From the NCBI RefSeq assembly GCF_000246985.2, contig NC_022084.1:181994-245993 (forward strand): 64,000 bases of DNA, in the 5' to 3' direction. Each line of letters starts with the position of its first letter. The stretch's first letter is position 1. This DNA is from Thermococcus litoralis DSM 5473 (GTDB lineage Archaea > Methanobacteriota_B > Thermococci > Thermococcales > Thermococcaceae). Shown here in pieces: positions 16,970-26,878 of this stretch. The notes beneath the pieces are model-generated. The model was not told where the DNA came from and searched no databases. It saw nothing but the letters and a program-made list of their open reading frames with translations. Position numbers and translations under genes: made by a program.

Positions 16970-18325
16970 CTACTTCACCTCATTAGTATTTTCTTTTTCA
17001 TGCTTTTTTTCTTTTTCCCTAACCACGATAAGTTTGAGCCCATCCATTCCAACAACCTTAACTTTTTCTCCAACATTTATTGTTTCACCATCCCTGCTTC
17101 TTGCCCTCCAAAGCTCTCCTCTGACTCTTATCATCCCTTCTGGGGCTAAAGGTTCCACTACCTCTCCTGAAAGGCCTATCATCTCTTCCTTGCCTGTTTG
17201 TGCTTTTCTTCTATGAGCCCTTATCACTGCAGCCATTCCAAAGGCAAAGAACAAAGCAAGCAGTGCACCAATTGTTATTATTATCAATCTAATCTGGGAA
17301 TAAACTTCCCTTGAAATCAGGTAGTCCACTCCCCCACCTCCGCTGAAGAGCATTATGCTACCCAAAACAAACGTTATAAAGCCAGCAACGGTAAAGAGGC
17401 CAAAAGTAGGCGTTAGGGCTTCTGCTATGAAGAATATCACTGCAAGGATTATCAGCAACAATCCCGCACTCCTGTAGCCGAAGTATCCAAGCCCTATTAT
17501 GGCTAGGACAATCATTATTGCTCCAGCCGTTTCTGGAACGTGCCACCCTGGACTCAGGAAGCCTAAAACAAGAGCCCATATGCCGAGTGTTAAGAGAACG
17601 TAAGCGACTGCTGGATCGGTGATGTATGTTATTACTCTATCCTTTAAACTCGGCTCTAGATATCTAACTTCAGCTCCTTTAAGATCTAAAGTTACGTATT
17701 CTCCCCTTACGGGAACTTTAGTTTTCATGCCATCTGCTTTTTCCAAGAGGTCATCCACATCGTTTGCAATGACCTCAATAACTCCGTACTTTAGGGCTTC
17801 TTCTGGATCTATGGCCAAATCCTCCGTTATGAACTTTTCTGCCATTGTCTCATTTCTTCCACTGGCCTTTGCCAAGCTTTTTATGTAGGAGATGTAGAAG
17901 TTAACGACCTTTGGGGGAGCCTCTATAATGCTTCCATTTTGAGAATAACCTAAAATAGGCCTGCATGCGCCGATGCTTGTTCCGGGTGCCATGGCTATTA
18001 AATGTGAACCCAAGGCAATATATGTTCCAGCGGAGGCTGCCATGGCTCCAGGTGGATAAACGTAGGTTATAACGGGAACATCGGCGGATTTTATTCTCTC
18101 GATTATGTTTTGCATTGCATCCGCTCTACCGCCGGGAGTGTCGAGGAGAATTATTATCGCGTTTGCGTTTGCTTTCTCTGCCTCGCTTATGTACCTATCG
18201 AACTGATCGTATGTGTAGGAAGTTATCTCACCTTTTATTTGAGCAACGTAAACGGTTTTTGCTTCAGCTAGCGCTGGGCCCAAGAATATGAGCAGAAGCA
18301 GAGAGATAAAAATGATTTTTCTCAT
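16970..18325 (-). CDS. NfeD-family membrane serine protease (PH1510-like)
   Basis: 451 residues. A signal peptide ([22 protein letters not shown]) precedes a ClpP-like domain with PGGRADAM, the nucleophile Ser98 in MAASAGTY, and Lys139 in APPKV. This is the Ser/Lys dyad spacing of Pyrococcus PH1510 (Ser97/Lys138). Several membrane helices follow (residues ~230-380), then a C-terminal NfeD/OB domain. The family cleaves the C-terminus of the partner stomatin, whose gene is one base downstream. ATG 18325 follows GGTGGTGGTT. Confidence 0.93.
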   Translation of the reverse strand: MRKIIFISLLLLIFLGPALAEAKTVYVAQIKGEITSYTYDQFDRYISEAEKANANAIIILLDTPGGRADAMQNIIERIKSADVPVITYVYPPGAMAASAGTYIALGSHLIAMAPGTSIGACRPILGYSQNGSIIEAPPKVVNFYISYIKSLAKASGRNETMAEKFITEDLAIDPEEALKYGVIEVIANDVDDLLEKADGMKTKVPVRGEYVTLDLKGAEVRYLEPSLKDRVITYITDPAVAYVLLTLGIWALVLGFLSPGWHVPETAGAIMIVLAIIGLGYFGYRSAGLLLIILAVIFFIAEALTPTFGLFTVAGFITFVLGSIMLFSGGGGVDYLISREVYSQIRLIIITIGALLALFFAFGMAAVIRAHRRKAQTGKEEMIGLSGEVVEPLAPEGMIRVRGELWRARSRDGETINVGEKVKVVGMDGLKLIVVREKEKKHEKENTNEVK

Positions 18326-18391
18326 AACCACCACCTTGTGTGGATATAGTTCTTCAGCTTAATTAAGTTTTCTCAAGAAAAGTTAATAAGA

Positions 18392-18706
18392 ATGGAACCC
18401 AAAATCATATGGGGGGGCATGAAAGAGGAGATAAGAAAGTTCAAACTATCCAAAGGAGAGGAGAAAATCAAGGCTGCTTGGAGTTTAATTAGAAAGGTAG
18501 CCAAATACTCTCATACAGAGCCTTACTGGGATTTCTTAAGAGAAAACTTTGGAATAAGGGAGAAAGACGTTAAGGAAATCATGCGTTTTCTGGAAGAGGT
18601 AGGAGAACTTGAAATTCACCGTTCCGTGGATGGAAAGAGACTCTACGTATCAACGCTAAAGGATATAAAGGAAAACCCTGTTAAGCTGGACAGATGGTTA
18701 AAGTGA
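18392..18706 (+). CDS. small wHTH-like protein, function unknown
   Basis: 104 residues, helical (KIKAAWSLIRKVAKYSHTEPYWDFLRENFGIREKDVKEIMRFLEEVGELEIHR, landmark only), with a shape suggesting a winged-helix domain ending in a beta-hairpin (IHRSVDGKRLYVSTL). The start could be ATG 18392, about 27 bases after a TATA-like TTAATTAAG, or ATG 18419 after a G-run. It overlaps the glycosylase gene by 13 bases, the first of four overlapping genes. Confidence 0.65.
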   Translation: MEPKIIWGGMKEEIRKFKLSKGEEKIKAAWSLIRKVAKYSHTEPYWDFLRENFGIREKDVKEIMRFLEEVGELEIHRSVDGKRLYVSTLKDIKENPVKLDRWLK

Positions 18707-19554
18707 TCGACCTCAAGAAGGTAGCCCATGAGATGATAAAAAACGGCACCTGGAAGTTTGAGAATGGAGTCTTCAAACAAGCGCTAGAGAATGGTATAGT
18801 GGGTTTTGACGGAAAAAACTTCTATTTTCCGGAATATTTTTCACAAAAAGAGCGAAAAGATGCCAAAAAGAAGCTTGAATTCATTCTTGGCTTGGATATT
18901 GACCTTGAGAACTTTTATTCAGAGATAGAAGACTCAAAGTTTTCGTTCTTAATTGAGGAGTTTTATGGGTTAACCCTACCAAGGGCACCGAGCAAATATC
19001 AAGCCCTCGTGGAGGTAATAGCCCAGCAGCAGGTGAGCTTTGAATTTGCCATGAGAACAATTAACAACCTTGTGAAGCTCGTGGGAAGAAAAATCGGGGA
19101 TCTCTACCTCTTCCCAAAGCCAGAGGACATCTTAAACCTAAGTGACGAAGAGCTCAAAGAGACTAAGCTCGGATATAGGGCAGCTTACATAAAATCCCTT
19201 ACAGAAGAGTACGTCAAGGGAAACTTAAGCTTAGATCTTGAGAAGCTCAGCGAGGAAGAGGCGATAAAATACCTCACAAAATTCAGGGGCATTGGAAAAT
19301 GGAGTGCCGAGCTTTTCTTGGCCTATGGTCTTGGGAAGAACACATATCCAGCGGGAGATTTGGGGCTGAGAAGGGGAATAGCGAAGATATTTAATCTGAA
19401 CCCCAGAGAGGTAAAAGAGAGGGATGTTAGAGAAATCATCGAGCCGTATGGAAAATGGAAGTCTCTGCTTGCTTTTTATATTCTCTGCTATGACAGGAAG
19501 ACCGAGATGATGAAAAATGCCAATAGAAATAAAGGTAGAAGGAAAAAGATTTAG
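18694..19554 (+). CDS. HhH-GPD DNA glycosylase (AlkA/OGG-like)
   Basis: 286 residues. The C-terminal half holds the helix-hairpin-helix LTKFRGIGKWSAELFLAY and the catalytic aspartate in YPAGDLGLRRG. IAQQQVSFEFAMRTI matches the AlkA-type alpha-helical core. Such enzymes remove damaged purines by attacking the N-glycosidic bond; the exact substrate (3-methyladenine, hypoxanthine or 8-oxoguanine) is not decided by sequence. The C-terminal tail is basic (NRNKGRRKKI). Overlaps with both neighbours suggest one operon. Confidence 0.9.
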   Translation: MVKVIDLKKVAHEMIKNGTWKFENGVFKQALENGIVGFDGKNFYFPEYFSQKERKDAKKKLEFILGLDIDLENFYSEIEDSKFSFLIEEFYGLTLPRAPSKYQALVEVIAQQQVSFEFAMRTINNLVKLVGRKIGDLYLFPKPEDILNLSDEELKETKLGYRAAYIKSLTEEYVKGNLSLDLEKLSEEEAIKYLTKFRGIGKWSAELFLAYGLGKNTYPAGDLGLRRGIAKIFNLNPREVKERDVREIIEPYGKWKSLLAFYILCYDRKTEMMKNANRNKGRRKKI

Positions 19555-19840
19555 AAAACTAAAAGAACTGGATGTCCTGGAACTGATAGAAAAGAATCTC
19601 GCCAAAGCTGAGAAGACTCTGCAGGCTGAGAGAGAGGCATTTCTCCTTGAGAAAAAGGCAAAGCTTGAAGAAAAGCTGAGGGAAATCGAGGATGAGTTGG
19701 AAGAGCTTAGGGCTTTCTATGAAAAGGCTTTGAAGGATAAAGAGCTGATGACAAGCGTTAGAGAAAAGCTGAGAAAGGAAAACGAAGAGCTCAAAAAAGA
19801 GCTGGAGGAGAAGAGGCGTGAAATTAATAATAAGACCTAA
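19517..19840 (+). CDS. coiled-coil protein A of an overlapping pair
   Basis: 107 residues. A short N-terminal beta part (MPIEIKVEGKRFRKLKEL) is followed by an almost continuous heptad-rich, highly charged coiled coil (residues ~25-105). No family is recognised. It overlaps the glycosylase gene by 38 bases and the next coiled-coil gene by 23. The pair may form a heteromeric coiled coil; function unknown. Confidence 0.65.
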   Translation: MPIEIKVEGKRFRKLKELDVLELIEKNLAKAEKTLQAEREAFLLEKKAKLEEKLREIEDELEELRAFYEKALKDKELMTSVREKLRKENEELKKELEEKRREINNKT

Positions 19841-20213
19841 ACGGGGGTTTGGAAGAATTGAAGTTGATCTCCCCGATGAACTCGCAGAGAAGATAAAAAC
19901 ACTCAGTAAGCGCTATGCTGTGAGTGAGAAAAAAGTCCTCGAAATAGTGCTCTCTGGAAGCTTTAAAGAGCCAAAAGGAGATGTCAAAAGGCTAGAAAAT
20001 GAAGTCAGGGAGCTTGAGAAAAAAGTTAGTAAGCTTGAGAAGGAGTGGGCACCGTTAAGGTACAAAGCTTATGGAGTCAGTGAAGACAACAAGATTTTGG
20101 CTATCGAGCTTAACGCCCTTCTCGCAGAAAACTCCCAGTTAAAGCGCTTTTTAAGAAAAAAGGTAGAAAGAAACCTAGAGCTGAGAAAGCTCATTCAGTA
20201 CTATCTCCGCTGA
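19818..20213 (+). CDS. coiled-coil protein B of an overlapping pair
   Basis: 131 residues from GTG 19818, supported by GGAGGAGAAGAGGC. The N-terminus (MKLIIRPKRGFGRIEVDLPDELAEKIKTLSKRYAVSEKKVLEIVLSG, landmark) looks like a ribbon-helix-helix or similar small DNA-binding domain. A coiled coil then follows (RLENEVRELEKKVSKLEKEW), and a basic C-terminal helix. A DNA-associated role is an inference from that layout and the neighbouring repair gene. It overlaps the convergent helicase gene by 23 bases. Confidence 0.65.
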   Translation: MKLIIRPKRGFGRIEVDLPDELAEKIKTLSKRYAVSEKKVLEIVLSGSFKEPKGDVKRLENEVRELEKKVSKLEKEWAPLRYKAYGVSEDNKILAIELNALLAENSQLKRFLRKKVERNLELRKLIQYYLR

Positions 20214-22878
20214 GGAGTTTTTCCCAAACCCTTATGGCCTGCCATTTGTCAAGGAATTCGTTAAAAGTGCCGCACTTTGGCGAATAAACACACAACGGAC
20301 AGCCGTCTTTGCACTCGCACTTTTTCATTTGTTCAAGACTCTTCTCCATGAGCTTCTCGGCGTTTTTATAGAGGATCTCCGCCAATCCAAAGCCACCTTC
20401 GTTTCCATCGTATATGAACACTATGGGCTTGCCTATAAAGGGAGGACTTGGAAAACTTTCATAACTGTATCCACCGAGCTCCCTGCTGTCTACATAAGTG
20501 AAAATTGGGGCGATTTTAATCATGTTGTGCTCTATTGCATGGAGTCCGCTTCCGATTCCATCTTTACTGTCCACCATTTTCTTTACTGCAAAAGCAAGCT
20601 CTTCATCTTCAATCTTCGAATTCTTTAGGCTCTCTTTGATGTAGTTTCTTAGGTAGTGACTCGTTGCACCCAAAAGTTCGGGGAAAAGAGACCTCCTGTC
20701 CAAGCGCTCGTAAAGACTAAAGGCAATATCTTCATAGTCCTTTTCCACAGCAATCCTGAAGAACTCCCTAAACTCCTCGTTTGCAATCTCCCTAATGCTC
20801 TCGGGAAACACAAGCCATATTCCATCCGTTTCAAACTCCCACATTAAAGGCTCATCAAACTCAACCTTCGCAAACTTTTCCCAGTTAAGAATGCTCCACT
20901 CCTCATCAACCTCAGCACTCTCTTTGAGCTCCAGCATTGGAGAGTAAAGCTCCCCTTTCAGAATCCCTTCTTCCTTGAGCTTCAACAGTTCTTGAAGATA
21001 CTGAGGCGTATCTTTTCCTTTGACGGCAAACCCCCAATAGTGGTGCCTAACCCTCAGCCGGCCGATATAGATCTCTACCCCTTTGTACTCCTTTTTGTCG
21101 TAGATCTTAAGAACCTCTACTTCTTCTCTCTTTGACGGGAACGTATCAACTTCCCAGAACTTGTTGAGTGGAGAGGCGAAGATAAAGTGGAACTTTCCAA
21201 GACTGAGCTTGTCTTTTGCAATATAAAGCTCTCCCCTCGAGAAATACGCCATTCCCGGCAAGAGCGACCTGTAGTATTCGGACTTATCTACTTCCTCTAT
21301 TACATATCCCTTAAGCTTGAGCCAGTTTATAAATCGGATTAAGTCCCTTACACTGGACTTTTCCAAAAGTTTGTACCTTATCCACGGTTCATCGAGCAGG
21401 AGGAAATAGCTCTCATCACTTGCCGTTCTTATAGAGGAGTAATTAAAAGCTGGCCTCAGGATGCGGATTTCCCTTTTACCCGTAATTGGATTGTCGTAGA
21501 GCTTTGCTTTTTTCTCATCCACGAGCTCCATGGCAAGCTCCTTCTCAAACTCGTTCAGCTCGTCCCAATCAAGAATCTTGAGCTCACTCAAGAGGTAGTG
21601 GAGGTGCTTTTTCACAACGAGTCGGTTTTTGAGGTTTATGGGCATGTATTCGATTATCCCTTTCTCAAGTTTTTCTACCAGCTCCTCAACGTGCTCCTTA
21701 TAGTAATAGTCTAGGCCGTTTTTTCTTAAAACGATTGCATTTATGGCTTCCCTTTCCTGTTTTCTTCCTGCTCTTCCGAAGCGCTGGATAAGGGAGAACA
21801 GCCCATCAGGTAGTATTCCATAGTTTACAACGGCATCCAGGTCGCCTATATCAATTCCAAGCTCCAGAGCGTTTGTTGTCAAAAGCACGAGAAGTTTCCC
21901 TTCCTTAAAGTCCTTCTCAATTTCCCAGCGAATGTTTTTTGGAAGGGTGCCCTTGTAAGTAGTGGTTTTGTAAACCGCTGGAGACGTCAAAAGAAACCTC
22001 ATGAGCTTTTCAGTCCCTTTTCTTGAATCAAAGAAAACAAGGGTTTTAATGCCTTTCTCAGCCAGCTTTTCGACGATTGCCCTTAAAAGCTGCATCTCAT
22101 TAAGCCTCCTTGGCTCGAACATCACGAGGTATCGTTTTGGGAAGGGGTTTGCAGGCTTTGTAATAGCATCAAAGGGCTTTCCAAAAAAGGTTTCCGCAAA
22201 CTCTTTTGGATTCCTCAGTGTTGCTGAGAGGGCTATTATTTGTGGTCTCCTCCCGTATCTCTCCAGCGCCTTGAGAAGCCGTTTAAAAACGTAAGCGGCG
22301 TTAGTTCCGAAAACACCCCTGTAAATATGAAGTTCATCAACTACGAGATACCTCACATTCCTCAAAAGCCACTCGTAATCTTTTCTCTTCCTTAGAATGT
22401 TATAGTGCAGCATATCCGGAGTCGTGAAAACAACCCTCGGCTTTTCTTTAATGAGCCTCCTCCTCTCGCTCCACTCAACATCGCCCGTTAGAATTCTTGC
22501 ACTAACCATCTTTCCTGTAAGCTGGAAAAAGTGGAAGTTCTCAATGCTGAACTTTTCGTATTGGTTGTTTATTAATGCCCTCGTTGGATAAACGAGCAGA
22601 TACGTGTCTTGAGGATTTGAGAGATAGTTATCAAATATAGCCAGTCTAAAAATTTCGCTTTTGCCGGAGGCGGTTGGGGTTGTCACCACTATGTTCTCTC
22701 CAGAATAGAGGGCTTTCAAGGCATCAACCTGATGCTTATAGAGCTTAAAGCCCATCTCTTCAACTAACTTGTTCACTTCAGGATTTTTAAACTCAAAAGA
22801 GCCGTATTTACCCCGCTTAGGCTTAAACTCTTTAAGGGCTACAATCTCACTTTTTAATCCCTCAAAGATGCTCAGCAT
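20191..22878 (-). CDS. DEAD/DEAH-box helicase with C-terminal Cys cluster (MrfA/YprA-like)
   Basis: 895 residues. Motifs: Walker A TTPTASGKSE (~62-71), DELH in VVDELHIYRG, ALSATLRNP, ALELGIDIGDLDAVVNYG, and motif VI RFGRAGRKQ. The C-terminus has a DUF1998-type region with CECKDGCPLCVYSPKCG, which in characterised relatives binds a metal or Fe-S cluster. The bacterial relative MrfA acts in mitomycin repair, so a repair role is likely but unproven. The start at ATG 22878 has no clear Shine-Dalgarno site and is probably leaderless. Confidence 0.88.
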   Translation of the reverse strand: MLSIFEGLKSEIVALKEFKPKRGKYGSFEFKNPEVNKLVEEMGFKLYKHQVDALKALYSGENIVVTTPTASGKSEIFRLAIFDNYLSNPQDTYLLVYPTRALINNQYEKFSIENFHFFQLTGKMVSARILTGDVEWSERRRLIKEKPRVVFTTPDMLHYNILRKRKDYEWLLRNVRYLVVDELHIYRGVFGTNAAYVFKRLLKALERYGRRPQIIALSATLRNPKEFAETFFGKPFDAITKPANPFPKRYLVMFEPRRLNEMQLLRAIVEKLAEKGIKTLVFFDSRKGTEKLMRFLLTSPAVYKTTTYKGTLPKNIRWEIEKDFKEGKLLVLLTTNALELGIDIGDLDAVVNYGILPDGLFSLIQRFGRAGRKQEREAINAIVLRKNGLDYYYKEHVEELVEKLEKGIIEYMPINLKNRLVVKKHLHYLLSELKILDWDELNEFEKELAMELVDEKKAKLYDNPITGKREIRILRPAFNYSSIRTASDESYFLLLDEPWIRYKLLEKSSVRDLIRFINWLKLKGYVIEEVDKSEYYRSLLPGMAYFSRGELYIAKDKLSLGKFHFIFASPLNKFWEVDTFPSKREEVEVLKIYDKKEYKGVEIYIGRLRVRHHYWGFAVKGKDTPQYLQELLKLKEEGILKGELYSPMLELKESAEVDEEWSILNWEKFAKVEFDEPLMWEFETDGIWLVFPESIREIANEEFREFFRIAVEKDYEDIAFSLYERLDRRSLFPELLGATSHYLRNYIKESLKNSKIEDEELAFAVKKMVDSKDGIGSGLHAIEHNMIKIAPIFTYVDSRELGGYSYESFPSPPFIGKPIVFIYDGNEGGFGLAEILYKNAEKLMEKSLEQMKKCECKDGCPLCVYSPKCGTFNEFLDKWQAIRVWEKLLSGDSTE

Positions 22879-23004
22879 GACAAGAATAATTTTTGCTTTT
22901 TGGTTAAAGTACTTTTTGCCGAGATTGAAAAACTTGAGGTATCTAGAATCAAAACTGTCACCACCGAGTGATATTGTAAAATTTAAAAAAAGGATCTGTT
23001 ATTG

Positions 23005-24195
23005 TTAACCCCACTCCAAGAATATTTCGTAATAGTTTCTGCTACTCTTGTCTAGATATGCATAGTAAAGAACATCATGGCTTCCCCAATTATTAATTTT
23101 GACTTCATAATGTGGCCTGTAGTTGGATTTACTCTCTCTGTATGTTTCAACGTTCCCTGTAAAGCACACCTGTACTCCTTCACCACCGCATATTGAGAGG
23201 GAAGTACTGAAGTAAACCCCTCCATTGTCTGTTGGTGCATCAAAGCTTATAGCGAACTCATTTGCACCCTCCAATTTATATCTTGTCTCCCTCTCAAGGT
23301 TTGAGGGTATTCCTCCGCTGTAAGAGCCTGTAACTGTAGAGTGAAAGTTTTTTATTCTCACAGGGATTAAGGACCAAATGTCTCTGCACCATAGGGAGGT
23401 GCATATTTCGTTTTCAGTTATCTGGTAAAGAACATCAGAAGTCACCAGCCTAACATCACCACTGGAGGCAGTATAAGTTATCCACACGTCTTTGTCTTGA
23501 ACCAAGGTGGGGCCACTACTCAACCAACCGTTTGGATCCGGCGTCCCACCCCATGTTTCCTGAGAAAAGCTCTCGTAGGTTACTGCATCGTTTCTTTCAA
23601 TGACCCACTTAACATCTATTCCTGGAATACTTCTTATTATGGCTGTTTTTATTCCATTCATCCTGACCGTGCCATGGTCTGTGACCGAAGCAGTCTGAAC
23701 GTAATTTCCTTTTTTGGCGGGTTCATAATGAAGGGGAACCTCTGCAGAGATTCTTGCCAAGGGTTTTTTAGGCTCGAAACTTATCACTCGTGCACCCCAA
23801 TAATTTTCATCTGCAACTATTACTAAGAGAGAAACTGGTCTGAACCTCGTCTTAAGGACGCTCTCACTTTTTCCATTCGCTTGCACATTCTCCACATATG
23901 TATCAATGGGTATTCTCTCTATCTTTACAGTTGGTGAGAGAAGAGAACCTGAGTACAAAGTCCTTGGATGCTCTTTGCTATAGTCCTGAACTATTACAAC
24001 CGGATTATGGAGACTTTTATTAACTTTTATCTCAATGCTTGCAAGCCCTACAGGCTTTCCTTGAAGCCAGTCTAAATATACGCTGTAAAGGACATCAGAG
24101 TTCTCTGGAGAGACTCCCTGAGCTGTAGGAATTCCTACAAACACCACCAAAACGATGGCTAATGCAGTTACTACAACCTTGCTCTTCCTTTCCAT
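23005..24195 (-). CDS. exported protein of unknown function
   Basis: 396 residues. A clear signal peptide (KSKVVVTALAIVLVVFVGIPTAQG, residues ~4-27) is preceded by GGAGGGGAATAG at the start codon. The mature part is beta-rich with many Tyr/Trp/Ser residues and four Cys (CTSLWC, and CGGEGVQVC further on), which may form disulfides. YSVYLDWLQGKPVGLASIEIKV and NYYEIFLEWG stand at the two ends of the mature protein. No enzyme motif is seen. It is probably a secreted or surface-anchored protein. Confidence 0.7.
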   Translation of the reverse strand: MERKSKVVVTALAIVLVVFVGIPTAQGVSPENSDVLYSVYLDWLQGKPVGLASIEIKVNKSLHNPVVIVQDYSKEHPRTLYSGSLLSPTVKIERIPIDTYVENVQANGKSESVLKTRFRPVSLLVIVADENYWGARVISFEPKKPLARISAEVPLHYEPAKKGNYVQTASVTDHGTVRMNGIKTAIIRSIPGIDVKWVIERNDAVTYESFSQETWGGTPDPNGWLSSGPTLVQDKDVWITYTASSGDVRLVTSDVLYQITENEICTSLWCRDIWSLIPVRIKNFHSTVTGSYSGGIPSNLERETRYKLEGANEFAISFDAPTDNGGVYFSTSLSICGGEGVQVCFTGNVETYRESKSNYRPHYEVKINNWGSHDVLYYAYLDKSSRNYYEIFLEWG

Positions 24196-24619
24196 CTATT
24201 CCCCTCCAGATGAGATATTGCGATAATATTACATCAAAGTAGTATAAAAACATTTCTACATAGTTAAACTATACTAACGATCTTAGATGATTAAATATTA
24301 AAAATAATGGTGGTTGATAGGTCAACATAATTTAAATACTAAAAATCCTTAAATCCTTCCTTAATAGCTATATCACAATAGCCTTCTTTGGAAGTTCACT
24401 GCCAGGTATTTCACGTATTCTCTCTGAACTTCAGGTTTCCTCTCCCTTTCCCAAAACCTTCTCAAACCCTCGAAACCAAACATCACCACATCACCAATAA
24501 TTAATAGAATGCTCAAACTACAAGGAAATACTGGTCAAAAATGGCCAACTCCAACAAATAGAGGCCAATTCTTCAACAACTTTTTAAAGGCATTCCAGAA
24601 ATGGTAACCGGTGAGGCTT
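24196..24619. other. AT-rich intergenic region
   Basis: It holds the promoter of the exported-protein gene (24196-24300, very AT-rich), a possible 36-codon minus-strand frame (24373-24483) and, near 24525-24580, two imperfect copies of GGCCAACTCCAACAA / GGCCAATTCTTCAACAA. A TATA-like CTTTTTAAAGG at 24580-24590 and GGTGAGGCTT serve the ABCE1 gene. Confidence 0.5.
24373..24483 (-). CDS. possible small protein (36 residues)
   Basis: ATG 24483 follows GGTGATGTGGTG. The frame reads MFGFEGLRRFWERERKPEVQ and then ReYVKYLAVNFQRRLL-like residues to TGA 24373. It is helical and basic-aromatic, with a good ribosome-binding site, but has no recognisable relative. It could equally be the 5' remnant of a lost gene. 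Confidence 0.3.
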   Translation of the reverse strand: MFGFEGLRRFWERERKPEVQREYVKYLAVNFQRRLL

Positions 24620-26395
24620 ATGAGGATCGCGGTCATCGATTACGACAAGTGTAATCCCGACAAGTGCGGTCATTTCCTGTGTGAGAGGGTATGTCCAGTA
24701 AATAGAATGGGTGGAGAAGCTATAATCATCGACGAAGACAACTATAAGCCCATTATTCAAGAGGCAAGCTGTACTGGGTGTGGGATATGCGTCCACAAAT
24801 GTCCCTTCAATGCTATAACGATAGTTAACCTCCCAGAGGAGCTGGAGGAAGGGTGTGTACACAGATACGGAGTTAACGGCTTTGCCCTCTACAGATTACC
24901 AGTGCTCAAGGAGGGCATGGTAGTTGGTATCCTAGGTCCAAACGGTACCGGTAAGACCACTGCTGTTAGAATACTCTCCGGAGAAATGATTCCTAACCTC
25001 TGCGGTTCCAACGACAGCTGGGACAATGTCATAAGGATGTTCAGGGGAAATGAGCTCCAGAACTACTTTGAAAAGCTCAAAGAGGGCAACATAAAGAAGG
25101 TAGTTAAGCCCCAGTACGTTGACTTAATCCCCAAGGTCGTTAAAGGGAAGGTAAGAGACCTCCTTCAGAAGGCAGATGAAAAGGGTATTCTGGAGAAGCT
25201 TGTCGAAGAGCTTGAGCTTTCAAATATCCTAGACAGGGAAATTCAACATTTGAGCGGTGGTGAATTGCAAAGAGTGGCAATAGCGGCAGCCATGGCAAGG
25301 GATGCAGACTTCTACTTCTTTGACGAGCCGTCCTCATATCTTGACATAAGGCAGAGGCTTAAAGTTGCAAGAGCAATTAGAAAACTTGCAGAAGAAGGGA
25401 AATCCGTTATGGTCGTTGAGCACGATTTAGCGGTTCTTGACTATTTGAGCGACATCATTCACATAGTCTATGGTAAGCCCGGAGCATATGGTATCTTTTC
25501 AATGCCCAAAGGAACCAGAGTCAGTATAAACGCCTTCTTGGAGGGCTATCTCCCCGAGGAAAATGTAAGGTTCAGGCCTTATCAGATAAGGTTCACAAAG
25601 CTCAGCGAGAGGCACAGCCAAGCTGGAGATGTTCTTGTAGAGTATCCAAGACTAGTTAAAGACTATGGAAGCTTTAGGCTTGAAGCAGAGGGGGGAGAGC
25701 TGTACAAGGGAGAAGTTGTGAGCATAGTGGGGCCTAACGGCATAGGTAAGACAACTTTCGTAAAAATGCTGGCTGGAGTTGAAGAACCAACGGAAGGGAA
25801 AGTAGAATGGGAGCTCAAAGTAAGCTACAAGCCCCAGTATATAAAAGCCGACTATGAAGGGACAGTTTATGAGCTCTTAAGTAAAATTGACGCTGCAAAG
25901 CTCATGAGCAACTTTTACAAAACCGAGCTTCTCAATCCTCTAGGAATTCCAGAGCTCTACGATAGAGCCGTAAACGACCTAAGTGGTGGTGAATTGCAAA
26001 GGGTGGCAATAGCTGCCTGTCTGTTAAGGGATGCCGATTTATACCTTCTCGACGAGCCTTCCGCCTATCTCGACGTTGAGCAGAGGTTGGCGGTTTCAAG
26101 GGCTATAAGGCATTTAATGGAAAAGAACGAGAAAACCGCACTTGTAGTTGAGCACGATGTGCTGATGATAGACTACATAAGCGACCGCATAATGGTATTT
26201 GAAGGCGAGCCAGGCAAACACGGTAGGGCTTTGCCCCCAATGGGTATGAGAGAAGGGATGAACAGGTTTTTAGCAAACGTGGGCATAACCTTCAGGAGAG
26301 ACCCAGACACTGGAAGGCCAAGGGCAAATAAAGAAGGAAGCGTCAAGGACAGAGAACAGAAGGAGATAGGGGAATACTACTACGTGAGCGAATAG
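24620..26395 (+). CDS. ABCE1/RLI ribosome-recycling ATPase
   Basis: 591 residues. The N-terminal Fe-S domain has CNPDKCGHFLCERVCP and CTGCGICVHKCPF, the ligands of two [4Fe-4S] clusters. Twin ABC domains follow: Walker A GPNGTGKTT and GPNGIGKTT, and signature LSGGELQRVAIAAA in each half. Together with aPelota or termination factors this protein splits ribosomes. ATG 24620 was chosen because GGTGAGGCTT precedes it. It stands alone on the plus strand before the CRISPR leader. Confidence 0.97.
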   Translation: MRIAVIDYDKCNPDKCGHFLCERVCPVNRMGGEAIIIDEDNYKPIIQEASCTGCGICVHKCPFNAITIVNLPEELEEGCVHRYGVNGFALYRLPVLKEGMVVGILGPNGTGKTTAVRILSGEMIPNLCGSNDSWDNVIRMFRGNELQNYFEKLKEGNIKKVVKPQYVDLIPKVVKGKVRDLLQKADEKGILEKLVEELELSNILDREIQHLSGGELQRVAIAAAMARDADFYFFDEPSSYLDIRQRLKVARAIRKLAEEGKSVMVVEHDLAVLDYLSDIIHIVYGKPGAYGIFSMPKGTRVSINAFLEGYLPEENVRFRPYQIRFTKLSERHSQAGDVLVEYPRLVKDYGSFRLEAEGGELYKGEVVSIVGPNGIGKTTFVKMLAGVEEPTEGKVEWELKVSYKPQYIKADYEGTVYELLSKIDAAKLMSNFYKTELLNPLGIPELYDRAVNDLSGGELQRVAIAACLLRDADLYLLDEPSAYLDVEQRLAVSRAIRHLMEKNEKTALVVEHDVLMIDYISDRIMVFEGEPGKHGRALPPMGMREGMNRFLANVGITFRRDPDTGRPRANKEGSVKDREQKEIGEYYYVSE

Positions 26396-26878
26396 CCGAA
26401 GATTCTTTGTATCACGTTTAGCTTTTCCTTTTTTGGATTTTCTTTCTTCTGGTGGGCCAGTTTTGATGTTAAGGCTCTAAGGTTGCTCTGGAAGCCTTTA
26501 GTAACTAAAAGTTATTATCAAACAGGAGGTTATGATATTTTGAGGTTTTTGTAACGAAATTTTTTCGGAATTTTGAGCGGAAGCTCCTCAGGAATCCTTT
26601 GATATTCTCTCCTCGTGGAAATTTAATTTTTTTGGATTTAATGATGTTTTAAGGCTTTGTTTTTGATTTTGGCTTTTATTTTGTCTCTGGAAGTCTTATG
26701 AACATTTTTGTGCATGAAAGAAAAGTAGTAAATTCAGGCGAGTGAGTGCTTTGAAGTCTTTTCTGAAAGCTGGAATTCAAGCCAGTTGAAGGGAGTTTTA
26801 TTGACCCTTTGTGGAAAGGCTTATAAATTTCAAGCTTTCTAATTACTTTATAGGGAGTTTAGAGGAAAATTCGCCCCG
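26396..26878 (+). promoter_or_regulatory. CRISPR leader region
   Basis: 483 gene-free bases between ABCE1 and the first repeat, AT-rich with T-runs. GGCTTATAAATTTC at about 26817-26830 is a good TATA box, placing transcription start roughly 30 bases before the first repeat, in the direction that yields crRNAs ending in the ATTGAAAG tag. Degenerate repeats lie at the opposite end of the array, which also puts the leader here. No open frame with protein-like content was found. Confidence 0.75.
26417..26450 (+). terminator. candidate T-rich terminator after ABCE1
   Basis: A pyrimidine-rich run (TTTAGCTTTTCCTTTTTTGG and onward) starts about 20 bases after the ABCE1 stop, consistent with archaeal oligo-T termination. 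No stem is needed or seen. Confidence 0.35.
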
